A DNA stretch of 5,504 nucleotides, taken from the NCBI GenBank assembly GCA_902783175.1, contig CACZQA010000142.1, positions 1 through 5,504 on the forward strand, read 5' to 3'. Under the pieces are notes generated by a model, which had not been told where the DNA came from, ran no database searches, and saw only the letters and a list, made by a program, of their open reading frames with translations. Position 1 is the stretch's first letter; each line of letters opens with the position of its first letter. The stretch comes from an uncultured Coriobacteriaceae bacterium. Lineage in GTDB: Bacteria; Actinomycetota; Coriobacteriia; Coriobacteriales; QAMH01. This document shows positions 1 to 5,504 of this stretch, piece after piece. Position numbers and translations under genes: made by a program.

Positions 1-18
1 CCTGCGTTGTCTTGCCAT
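1..18 (-). CDS. Start of a leftward gene (first six codons only), product unknown
   Basis: Only the N-terminus is inside the window: ATG at 18-16 followed by codons for A-R-Q-R-R, running off the left edge. The start is supported by a perfect AGGAGG at 28-23, four bases before the ATG. Six residues are too few to assign a family, and I do not name one. The gene lies downstream of the terminator at 225-256 on the same strand, so it should have its own promoter inside 19-224, although I could not find a convincing one. What is seen is the Shine-Dalgarno/start pair; that the frame stays open past the edge is inference. Confidence 0.6.
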
Positions 19-22
19 GTCG

Positions 23-28
23 CCTCCT
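23..28 (-). promoter_or_regulatory. Strong Shine-Dalgarno for the gene leaving the left edge
   Basis: On the minus strand the sequence reads AGGAGG, then CGAC, then ATG. This is a full match to the anti-Shine-Dalgarno with a slightly short 4-base spacing. The first A of the motif is also the last base of a TGA stop (30-28) closing an upstream open frame in a different phase, an arrangement often seen at gene junctions. Confidence 0.65.
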
Positions 29-85
29 CATTCGTCGTAGGTAACGCATGAGTGACTATCGCTTGAAACGACCTGCCAAAACCAC

Positions 86-111
86 CCCGCAAAGTCTGAG
101 CACTTCGCAGA
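86..111 (-). other. Imperfect RNA hairpin in the leader region
   Basis: Transcribed leftward, GCGAAGU (108-102) pairs with ACUUUGC (95-89) around the loop GCUCAG, giving seven pairs including one G-U. A further U-G, C-G and U-G extend it to 111/86. On the plus strand the core would contain an A-C mismatch, so the fold favours leftward RNA. No U-tract follows (the next bases are G-rich), so it is not an intrinsic terminator. It could be a leader structure or chance. Confidence 0.3.
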
Positions 112-224
112 CCCAGCCACGAGCTCATTCCGAGCCAAAGAAGAGCCCGCTCCGACCAGCACCCGGCCAGGAACAGGAACGCACCGCTCAAGAGCTCACG
201 GAAAACACCAGATTTTCGGGCATG

Positions 225-256
225 AAAAAAGCCGCACCCGAAAGGGGTGCGGCTTT
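225..256 (-). terminator. Intrinsic terminator closing the leftward operon
   Basis: GCCGCACCC (231-239) and GGGTGCGGC (245-253) form a perfect 9-bp GC-rich stem with a 5-base loop, extended by three A-T pairs (228-230 with 254-256). Read leftward, the stem is followed by a run of six T (complement of 225-230), the classic rho-independent layout. It begins 28 bases after the stop codon of the 60-residue membrane protein. On the plus strand the trailing T-run is only three bases, so it works mainly leftward. Confidence 0.9.
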
Positions 257-284
257 CGCACGTTTGCTCTTGTTGCCAGGTTGC

Positions 285-467
285 CTACTTCATCAGCATC
301 GTCACTGCCGGGAAGCAGAACGCGAAGATGAGCAGCACGCAGATGAGGACGGAAAACACGGTGACGACGACGCGCTTGCGCTTTTCCGCCTTCAGCCTGC
401 GGTATTCCTCCGCGCGTGCGGCCTCGACCTTGTCGTGCTGGGTCTGCTTTTTGTACTTCTGTGCCAT
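285..467 (-). CDS. Small single-pass membrane protein, 60 aa, function unknown
   Basis: I do not recognise a named family. The first 32 residues are hydrophilic and probably helical, rich in Lys, Arg, Glu and Gln. Residues 33-58 are an uninterrupted hydrophobic segment (Val/Leu/Ile/Phe with two Cys) ending in a single Lys at position 60. By the positive-inside rule this predicts a cytoplasmic N-terminus and a helix at the extreme C-terminus, like a tail-anchored protein. Codons are strongly GC-ending, as in its neighbours, which supports real coding despite the short length. It starts 15 bases after the amidohydrolase stop, with purine-rich sequence (GAAGAG) just ahead of the ATG, and is the last gene before the terminator. 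A role as a small membrane partner of a neighbour is only inference. Confidence 0.75.
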   Translation of the reverse strand: MAQKYKKQTQHDKVEAARAEEYRRLKAEKRKRVVVTVFSVLICVLLIFAFCFPAVTMLMK

Positions 468-482
468 GTGCTCTTCGTCTTT

Positions 483-1925
483 CTACCTGTTGAAACGGTC
501 GCGGCGGTCTTCGCTCGCGCTGTCCAGCATCGCCTCGCGCAGCTCGTCGTTGTCGACGTTGGCGCGGATGCGCTCGCGCAGCTCGTTGGCGCGCGCGACG
601 ATGCCGTCACGGTCGACGCCGGAGACGTGCGTGAAGTTGTCGTACAAGATCTTGCCGTCGATCATCGTCATCTTGACGTTGTCCTGGTTTGCCGTGTAGA
701 TGACCGCGCTCTCGGGGTTGTTGGTCGGGTTCTGGTGCGAGTTGTGCAGGTCGACCGCGATGATGTCCGCCTTCTTGCCGATCTCGAGCGAGCCGATGCT
801 GTTCTCGACGTGCAGCGCGCGGGCGCCGTTGATGGTCGCCATGCGCAGCATCTGGTCAGAACGCAGGTGGATGCGCCTATCGGGGCTGGTCGCGCGGGTG
901 ATCATCAGGCCGGTGTGCATCTCGTCGATCATGTCCGTCGTGTCGACCGCCGCAGGGGAGTCGGTGCCGAGCCCGACGGTGATCCCTGCCGCCAAGAACT
1001 TGATGAGCGGCGCCGAGCCCATGCTGAGCTTGGCGTTGATGCGCGGGCAGTACGCGATGTCGACGCCCTTTTCCGCGAGCGTCGCGATATCCTCGTCGTC
1101 CACGTGCACGCAGTGCACGGCCAGCATCTCGGGGACGTCCAGGATGTCCCAGTTGGAGACGTATTTGACCGGCGAGACGCCTGCGGGCAGCCACGGCGGG
1201 TACGCCTCGCTCAGGCGGTGGTTCTCGTGCTCGGACGTGTGGACGGAAAACGGCGAGGAGCCATAGCGGATGAAGTCGTCTTCTTCGTGGCTGCCCGCAA
1301 GGTGCATGGCAACCGGGACGCCGTTCTCGTTGGCGTAGCGCGCGATGGAGCTGAACACCTTGGGATGGCACGAGTAGATGGGGCCGGACGCGATGCCAAA
1401 CTGGATGCGCGAGCTCGTGTCCTGCTCGCGCCAGGCCTTGATGTCGTCAACGCCCTCCTGCACGACGGCATCGGCATGGTTGCCGTGGATGGTCATGACC
1501 TCGCGGTAGATGCGGGCGCGCAGGCCGATTTCGGATGCAGCCACAAAGGAACTGCCCGTCGAGGTGATGTCGGCGATGGTCGTGATGCCGGACGCGACGG
1601 CCTCGAGCGAGCCCAGGCGCGCCGAGTCAATCCAATCCTGCGGGGTGAAGAGCACCTCGCGGCGCAGCACCGCGCGCTTCCAATCGGAATACGGCAGGTC
1701 GCCGAACATACCGCGCAGCGCCGTGTAGCCCAGGTGCGTGTGCACGTCGACGAAGCCAGGCATGAGGGCGGAAAGCCCCATGTCGCGTACTTCCTCGTCC
1801 GGGTACTTGGCCTTCAGGAACTCGGCGGGGCCGACATCGGCGATCTCGTCCCCTCTGACGAGCACGGCACCGTCTTCGATGAACGGGGCGGTAACCGGTA
1901 TGACGTACTTCGCAGTAAACAGCAT
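483..1925 (-). CDS. Amidohydrolase-superfamily metal-dependent hydrolase (COG0402, MTA/SAH deaminase or chlorohydrolase-like)
   Basis: A cytoplasmic TIM-barrel metallohydrolase of 480 residues, usual for the branch that includes methylthioadenosine/S-adenosylhomocysteine deaminase, aminodeoxyfutalosine deaminase and AtzA/TrzN-type hydrolases. Visible landmarks are the N-terminal beta-sandwich strand region (1-55), MPGFVDVHTHLG with ligands His62 and His64, the third metal His208 (AMHLAGS), a likely His271 (AVHCVH), CPRINAKL (293-300), and Asp322 in LGTDSPAA. The C-terminus returns to the sandwich (IGKKADIIAVD, 382-392). The usual HxxE glutamate after the third His, a proton shuttle in characterised deaminases, is Gly211 here, so substrate and even chemistry are uncertain. 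The ATG is preceded by GGGAG at good spacing, right after the upstream gene's TAA, implying coupled translation. Proximity to purC hints at purine or nucleoside metabolism, by inference only. The last 45 residues are charged and may be an extension. Confidence 0.88.
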   Translation of the reverse strand: MLFTAKYVIPVTAPFIEDGAVLVRGDEIADVGPAEFLKAKYPDEEVRDMGLSALMPGFVDVHTHLGYTALRGMFGDLPYSDWKRAVLRREVLFTPQDWIDSARLGSLEAVASGITTIADITSTGSSFVAASEIGLRARIYREVMTIHGNHADAVVQEGVDDIKAWREQDTSSRIQFGIASGPIYSCHPKVFSSIARYANENGVPVAMHLAGSHEEDDFIRYGSSPFSVHTSEHENHRLSEAYPPWLPAGVSPVKYVSNWDILDVPEMLAVHCVHVDDEDIATLAEKGVDIAYCPRINAKLSMGSAPLIKFLAAGITVGLGTDSPAAVDTTDMIDEMHTGLMITRATSPDRRIHLRSDQMLRMATINGARALHVENSIGSLEIGKKADIIAVDLHNSHQNPTNNPESAVIYTANQDNVKMTMIDGKILYDNFTHVSGVDRDGIVARANELRERIRANVDNDELREAMLDSASEDRRDRFNR

Positions 1926-1937
1926 CGTGTTCTCCCG

Positions 1938-2594
1938 TTACGCTTTCCTGGCGTCTTTCTTGCTGGCGTCTTTCGCATCGGCGTCGTCGTGCTTTGCGGC
2001 GTCCGTTTCCTTCTTGTCCCACGGCATGCGGCGCTTGGCGCCCTTCTGCTCGGCCTGCGCCTTCTCGCTCAGCGCGATCTGCTGGTCGAGCTTGCGCTTC
2101 TCGCTCTTCGAGAGGTGCTGGGCCCGTGCCTGCTGCGCCTTGCGCAGGGGGCGGATCTTCTTGAAGTCGATGAACAGCGCGAAGATGATGGCCGCGTACC
2201 CGATGACGATGCCGGCAATGCTGAGCGGCTGCATGAGGTCGTGGAACTGCTGCGAGACCTCGCCGTTGTTGCCGTAGATCGAGGCGAGCCACGACGCGAG
2301 CACGCACACGATGGCGACGATGAGCGAGACGACCCACCAGCGGCGCCACTTCTTGTACTCGGGCAGCGCCTGCGTGCCCACCGTGAGCAGGGCCTCGCGC
2401 TTGCGGTCCTGCGCGGCCTCGGCCTTCTCCTTCTCCTTGCGCTCCTTGTCCTTTTGCTTCTTGCGGGCGCGGTCGGTGGTCACGGATACGGAGGCGCCTG
2501 CGGGCTTGACGAGCTTTGCCGAGCTCGCGGACTTGCGGGTCTTGCCCTTGGGCCGTTCCTGGTTGCGCGGATTCATCGGGTTACGTTGAGTCAT
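1938..2594 (-). CDS. Two-helix membrane protein with long charged cytoplasmic arms, 218 aa, function unknown
   Basis: I do not recognise a named family. Residues 1-80 are hydrophilic and very basic, with a Lys/Glu/Arg-rich, probably coiled segment at 42-66. KKWRRWW (81-87) leads into a first transmembrane helix (about 86-107), then a short loop (108-122) and a second helix (about 123-143). FKKIRPLRK follows, then a second charged arm (144-218) ending in an Asp/Ala/Lys-rich low-complexity tail. Dense positive charge flanking both helices places both termini in the cytoplasm. The ATG at 2594 has GAAAGG about ten bases upstream; Met7 is a second possible start. The gene lies 55 bases after purC and 12 bases before the amidohydrolase, so it is almost certainly co-transcribed with both. 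GC-ending codons match its neighbours. Confidence 0.8.
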   Translation of the reverse strand: MTQRNPMNPRNQERPKGKTRKSASSAKLVKPAGASVSVTTDRARKKQKDKERKEKEKAEAAQDRKREALLTVGTQALPEYKKWRRWWVVSLIVAIVCVLASWLASIYGNNGEVSQQFHDLMQPLSIAGIVIGYAAIIFALFIDFKKIRPLRKAQQARAQHLSKSEKRKLDQQIALSEKAQAEQKGAKRRMPWDKKETDAAKHDDADAKDASKKDARKA

Positions 2595-2649
2595 TCAGTG
2601 CTTACCTTTCAAAACCTCTCGAAAAAGCATCGGCGGCGCAAACGTCGCG

Positions 2650-3531
2650 CTACGCCTGGGCAGGGACGAACTTCTCGCCCGTGATGAGCTCGTAGGCCTG
2701 GATATATTTCTGGGACGTCTTCTCGATGATGTCGGCGGGAAGATGCGGCGGGTTGCCCGTGCGGTCCCAGTTGGCGTTGAGCCAATCGCGCACGAACTGC
2801 TTGTCAAAGCTCGACTGGCTCTTGCCGGGCTCGTACTCGTCTTGTGGCCAGAAGCGCGACGAGTCCGGCGTGATGACCTCGTCGGCCAAGGTGAGCTTGC
2901 CGTCGACCAGGCCAAACTCGAACTTCGTGTCGGCGATGATGATGCCGCGCTGGGCCGCGTAGTCGGCGGCCGTCTGATAGACCTTGAGCGAGGCGTCGCG
3001 CAGGGCGGTCGCGTCGGTCTCGCCCAGCATCTCGACGGTGCGCTCGAACGACACGTTTTCGTCGTGGTCGCCGATCTCTGCCTTGGTGGAGGGAGTGTAG
3101 ATCGGGGTGGGCAGCTTGCTGGAGTTCACGAGGCCGGCCGGAAGCTCGATACCGCAGACCGTGCCGGACTTCTCGTATTCTTTCAGGCCCGAGCCGGCAA
3201 GGTAGCCGCGCACGATGCACTCGACCGGGAACATCTCGGCCTTGTGCACCAGCATGAAGCGGCCCGCGAGCCAGTCTTTGTAGGGTTGGAACTCCTCGGG
3301 CAGATCGGCGACGTCGCTCGAGATGAGGTGATTGGGAATCACGTCCTTGAGCAGGTCGAACCAGAACAGCGAGATGCGCGTGAGCACCTCGCCCTTGTAC
3401 GGGATCTCGTCTTCCAGGATGTAGTCGAACGCCGAAATACGGTCGGAGGCGACAATCAGGAGCTTGTCGCCCAAGTCGTACAGGTCACGGACCTTGCCTT
3501 GGGAATCAGGACGCAGTGCAATCTCGCTCAC
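2650..3531 (-). CDS. purC: Phosphoribosylaminoimidazole-succinocarboxamide synthase (SAICAR synthetase)
   Basis: Cytoplasmic enzyme of de novo purine synthesis (EC 6.3.2.6). It joins CAIR and L-aspartate with ATP hydrolysis to give SAICAR, the substrate of adenylosuccinate lyase. At 293 residues it is the longer form (like yeast Ade1) rather than the roughly 240-residue E. coli form. Visible motifs are the N-terminal nucleotide-binding segment GKVRDLY (12-18), ASDRISAFD (28-36), the first family signature PVECIVRGYLAGSG (102-115), and the second, IIADTKFEFG (198-207). DEVITPDSSRFW (217-228) is also typical. The sequence is intact with no missing key residue apparent. The start is GTG at 3531, chosen because the frame then opens with MSEIALRPDSQGKVRDLY, as the family expects, and GAGAGGG lies 10 bases upstream; an ATG at 3556 is out of frame. 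It sits 53 bases after the kinase gene and 55 before the two-helix membrane protein, with no other purine genes in view. Confidence 0.97.
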   Translation of the reverse strand: MSEIALRPDSQGKVRDLYDLGDKLLIVASDRISAFDYILEDEIPYKGEVLTRISLFWFDLLKDVIPNHLISSDVADLPEEFQPYKDWLAGRFMLVHKAEMFPVECIVRGYLAGSGLKEYEKSGTVCGIELPAGLVNSSKLPTPIYTPSTKAEIGDHDENVSFERTVEMLGETDATALRDASLKVYQTAADYAAQRGIIIADTKFEFGLVDGKLTLADEVITPDSSRFWPQDEYEPGKSQSSFDKQFVRDWLNANWDRTGNPPHLPADIIEKTSQKYIQAYELITGEKFVPAQA

Positions 3532-3541
3532 CGTAAAAACA

Positions 3542-3548
3542 CCCTCTC
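3542..3548 (-). promoter_or_regulatory. Shine-Dalgarno supporting the GTG start of purC
   Basis: GAGAGGG on the minus strand, with 10 bases to the GTG at 3531-3529. It is the only purine-rich match in the short gap and supports GTG over any other start, because no in-frame ATG lies between it and the SAICAR synthase N-terminal motif. Confidence 0.6.
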
Positions 3549-3572
3549 TTGGTCATGAACATACGTATCGCT

Positions 3573-3578
3573 ATTGTA
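3573..3578 (-). promoter_or_regulatory. Possible -10 element ahead of purC
   Basis: TACAAT on the minus strand matches five of six positions of the TATAAT consensus, in a locally AT-rich patch within GC-rich DNA about 42 bases upstream of the purC start. No good TTGACA-like box lies 16-18 bases further upstream, and the element sits between the kinase stop and purC. The nearby 8-base palindrome ATACGTAT (3561-3568) could be an operator or chance. A separate purC promoter is therefore only suggested. Confidence 0.3.
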
Positions 3579-3584
3579 TGCGCA

Positions 3585-4898
3585 CTAGCGCTTAGATTCG
3601 TCGTTATCTTTCTTGGACGGCAGGGGCACGCGGATTCCGAACAGCGTCAGCTGCTGCGGGCCCACTTTCCACTCGCCTGTCAGCCCCTTGCCGTGCTCGG
3701 CCGCCTTGCGGCGCTCGCGCTCCTGACGCTCCTGCAGGCGGCGCAGCTTGTCCTGCTCTTTACGCTGCTTCTCGAGCTCCTTTTTTGCGGCGCGCTTCAT
3801 GCGGCGCTCCTGCGCGCGCTTGTCCGCCGGGTCGATCATGGAGGGGTCGAGCGGAGAGAGCGGCAGGTTGAGCGTGAACGTGGAACCCTCGCCCAGCGTG
3901 CTGTCCACCGAGACGGTGCCACGGTGCTGGTCGACCACCTCGCGCACGAGGGCAAGTCCGATGCCGAGGCCGCCGCTGTTGCTGCGGGCGGTGTCGGCGC
4001 GCCAGCAGCGGGAGAAGACCTTCTTCAGGTCCTTTTCCGCAATGCCCACGCCCGTGTCGGCAACCGAGACCGACGCGTACCCGTTGTCGCGGCGCAGCTC
4101 GACCGAGATGCTGCCGCCTTCCGGCGTATAGCGCACGGCGTTGGACATGAGGTTGACGACGGCCTGGTGGATCAGGTCGCGGTCGCCCTCGATGTAGATG
4201 TCGTCTTCGATGTCGGTGAGAAGCGAAAGCCCCGAAGACTCGATGAGGGCCTCTTGCGACATGGCGAGCCCCGAGACGAGCTCGCTTAGGTCGATGGTCT
4301 CTACCTTGAGCTCGGTCGTGCCGTTCTCGAGGCGGTTCAGACGCAGCAGGGCTTCGACCAGGCGCCCCAATCGACGGGTCTCCGAGGAGATGGTGCCCAT
4401 GTGCTCCTGGTCCGCCTCGAACACGCCGTCTTGGATTGCCTCGACCGTCGCCTGGATGGCCATGAGCGGCGTGCGCAGCTCGTGTGCGACGTCGCCGATG
4501 AGCTGGCGTTCGAGGTCGCGGTCGCGCTCGATGGCGTCCGCCATCTCGTCGAAGTTCTCGCCCAGCTGCTCGAGGTCGCTGTCTCCGCGCAGGTTCGTGC
4601 GCGCCGAAAGGTCGCCTTCCTTGATCTTTTTTGCGGTCTTGGAGATCTTGTCGATGGGCTGGCCAAAGCTCGCCGCAAAGTACAGGCCCAGAAACACCGA
4701 GAGCACGAGGGCGATGATGCCCGCGATGATGAGGATGACGAAGAGCTCCTCGTCGTTGACGATGGCGCCGCGGCCCAGGTTCCACGCGAACACGATCGCG
4801 CCCGCCGTGATGAGCACCGTCATGGCGGCGGTCAGGACAAATGCCCCCGCCACGTACAGCGCGAAGGAGAGCCGCTTGCGCGGCGAGCGCTCGCTCAT
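3585..4898 (-). CDS. Membrane sensor histidine kinase of a two-component system, with charged C-terminal tail
   Basis: Autophosphorylating kinase that should phosphorylate the adjacent regulator. Domains in order: basic N-terminus; TM1 (about 10-38); a loop of only about 13 residues; TM2 (about 52-77); HAMP (about 78-130, with Pro81 and EGDLSAR); dimerisation/phosphoacceptor domain with H-box DVAHELRTPL, His139; ATPase domain with N-box VVNLMSNAVRYTPEGG (Asn249, Asn253), G1 DTGVGI (281-286), F-region VFSRCWRAD and G2 GGLGIGLALV (309-318). Catalytic sequence ends near 347. A 90-residue tail follows: a Lys/Arg/Glu/Gln-rich probable coiled coil (about 358-402), then a mixed segment containing GEWKVGPQQLTLFGIRVPLP. 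The ATG lies 3 bases after the regulator stop, with GGTGA in the regulator's last codons as a likely Shine-Dalgarno. All catalytic residues are present. The H-box region loosely recalls BaeS-type kinases, but the signal is unknown and I give no symbol. Confidence 0.95.
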   Translation of the reverse strand: MSERSPRKRLSFALYVAGAFVLTAAMTVLITAGAIVFAWNLGRGAIVNDEELFVILIIAGIIALVLSVFLGLYFAASFGQPIDKISKTAKKIKEGDLSARTNLRGDSDLEQLGENFDEMADAIERDRDLERQLIGDVAHELRTPLMAIQATVEAIQDGVFEADQEHMGTISSETRRLGRLVEALLRLNRLENGTTELKVETIDLSELVSGLAMSQEALIESSGLSLLTDIEDDIYIEGDRDLIHQAVVNLMSNAVRYTPEGGSISVELRRDNGYASVSVADTGVGIAEKDLKKVFSRCWRADTARSNSGGLGIGLALVREVVDQHRGTVSVDSTLGEGSTFTLNLPLSPLDPSMIDPADKRAQERRMKRAAKKELEKQRKEQDKLRRLQERQERERRKAAEHGKGLTGEWKVGPQQLTLFGIRVPLPSKKDNDESKR

Positions 4899-4901
4899 TT
4901 C

Positions 4902-5504
4902 CTATTCACCGGTAGCAGAGGCGTCGTCTTTGGGCGCCTCGAAGCGGTAGCCCACGCCGTGCACGGTGTAGATCCACTTGGGATGACGCGGGTCGTCGCC
5001 GATCTTTGCGCGCAGGTTCTTGACGTGGCTGTCGATCGTGCGCTCGTAGCCCTCGAAGTCGTAGCCCAGCACCTTCTCGACGAGCTCCATGCGCGAGTAC
5101 ACGCGCCCCGGATAGCGCGAGAGCGTGGTGAGCAGCTTGAACTCGCTTGCCGTGAGGTCGACTTCCTCGCCCTTGACGAGCACCTTGTGCCCCGTGATGT
5201 CGATGGTCAGGTCGCCGTACTCGAAGACCTCGCGCTGCGGCTCGGAGTCGATATGGGCGCGGCGCAGCAGGGCGCGCACGCGAGCCACGAGCTCGCGCGG
5301 CGAGAACGGCTTGATCAGGTAGTCGTCTGCGCCCAGCTCCAGGCCGATGATGCGGTCTTCCACCTCGCCTTTGGCGGTGAGCATGATGATCGGCACATCC
5401 GAGGTGTCGCGGATGATGCGGCACACCTTCTCGCCGGGAATCTTGGGGAGCATCAAATCGAGGATGACCAGGTCGAAGTGGTGCTTGTTGAATTCCTCGA
5501 CGGC
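4902..5504 (-). CDS. OmpR/PhoB-family response regulator, N-terminus cut by the window edge
   Basis: Transcription factor that should be activated by phosphotransfer from the neighbouring kinase. The visible 200 residues begin inside the receiver domain. The phospho-accepting Asp is in VILDLMLP (residue 16 of the fragment); Thr43 (IIMLTAKG) and Lys65 (DDYLIKPF) are the conserved switch residues. An OmpR-type winged-helix DNA-binding domain follows (about 93-190), with LTASEFKLLTTL, the recognition-helix region RTIDSHVKNLRAKIG and the wing YTVHGVGYRF. In this family the phospho-Asp usually lies near residue 50, so roughly 35 N-terminal residues are missing beyond 5504. The frame stays open to the edge; a TTG or ATG at 5456-5451 is internal, not the start. 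The TAG at 4904-4902 leaves a 3-base gap to the kinase, so the two are co-transcribed. Confidence 0.95.
   Translation of the reverse strand, partial: AVEEFNKHHFDLVILDLMLPKIPGEKVCRIIRDTSDVPIIMLTAKGEVEDRIIGLELGADDYLIKPFSPRELVARVRALLRRAHIDSEPQREVFEYGDLTIDITGHKVLVKGEEVDLTASEFKLLTTLSRYPGRVYSRMELVEKVLGYDFEGYERTIDSHVKNLRAKIGDDPRHPKWIYTVHGVGYRFEAPKDDASATGE

Larger units (their letters stand above)
19..224 (-). other. Intergenic/leader region with a hairpin and an unproven short open frame
   Basis: This stretch separates the operon terminator from the gene starting at 18. No convincing -35/-10 pair was found on the minus strand, though the promoter of that gene should lie here. It holds an imperfect hairpin (86-111). 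It also has a minus-strand frame open from just after a stop near 200 to the TGA at 30-28, with possible GTG starts at 162 and 120 and a TTG at 138. None of these has a good Shine-Dalgarno, and third positions are not strongly GC-biased, unlike the real genes here. I treat the block as a noncoding leader; a short leader peptide is possible but weakly supported. Confidence 0.4.

Noticed and set aside
225..256. Bidirectional terminator
   Set aside because: The hairpin is symmetrical, but on the plus strand it is followed by only three T before GC-rich sequence, and no plus-strand gene ends there.
48..2684. Plus-strand frame open for 878 codons
   Set aside because: It runs antisense through the small membrane protein, the amidohydrolase and the two-helix protein genes and crosses the terminator hairpin. 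Its product is a repetitive Val/Arg/Asp/Ala/Leu-rich sequence with no domain, typical of an antisense shadow of GC-rich codons. Its start at 48 has only a weak AGG upstream.
2743..3558. Plus-strand open frame opposite purC (271 codons)
   Set aside because: It mirrors the intact purC reading frame, has Val/Leu/Asp/Arg-rich composition without domains, and is explained by antisense codon bias.
3579..3590. GCGC-TAGT-GCGC inverted repeat at the kinase stop codon as a terminator
   Set aside because: The stem is only four pairs and no T-run follows on the minus strand, so it is too weak for intrinsic termination.
3549..4950. Plus- and minus-strand alternative frames overlapping the histidine kinase
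   Set aside because: They give Ser/Arg-rich or Arg/His/Ala-rich products without motifs, while the overlapping kinase frame contains every expected catalytic box.
5451..5456. TTG/ATG as the start of the response regulator
   Set aside because: It falls immediately after the phospho-accepting Asp inside the receiver domain, and the frame stays open with family-typical sequence to the right edge, so the true start is outside the window.

Overview
The window is GC-rich, densely packed bacterial DNA in which every convincing gene is read from the minus strand. High GC at third codon positions, a GTG start, tiny intergenic gaps and the look of the proteins suggest a high-GC Gram-positive. A member of the Coriobacteriia (Collinsella/Olsenella-like) is my best guess, but this rests on general resemblance and not on a marker gene.

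In transcription order (right to left) the window holds: the C-terminal part of an OmpR/PhoB-type response regulator (cut by the right edge); its partner membrane histidine kinase, 3 bases downstream; purC (SAICAR synthase of de novo purine synthesis) after a 53-base gap with a possible promoter; a 218-residue two-helix membrane protein of unknown function; a 480-residue amidohydrolase of the deaminase/chlorohydrolase branch, 12 bases downstream; a 60-residue single-helix membrane protein; and a strong intrinsic terminator at about 225-256. Beyond the terminator lies about 200 bases without a confident gene, then the first six codons of another leftward gene behind a perfect AGGAGG.

The right half is a standard two-component signalling pair. 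The kinase has almost no extracytoplasmic loop and carries a 90-residue charged C-terminal tail that ordinary kinases lack. The left half links a purine biosynthetic enzyme to a nucleoside-deaminase-like amidohydrolase, with two small uncharacterised membrane proteins around the latter. The four genes from purC to the 60-residue protein look like one transcription unit ending at the terminator. The two-component pair may read into it, since no terminator is visible between the kinase and purC.

No mobile element, CRISPR array, rRNA or tRNA was seen. Most of the window is ordinary chromosomal backbone. The points most worth a second look are the amidohydrolase, which keeps its metal ligands but has Gly where the family has a catalytic Glu, the kinase tail, the two small membrane proteins, and the unassigned leader block at 19-224.
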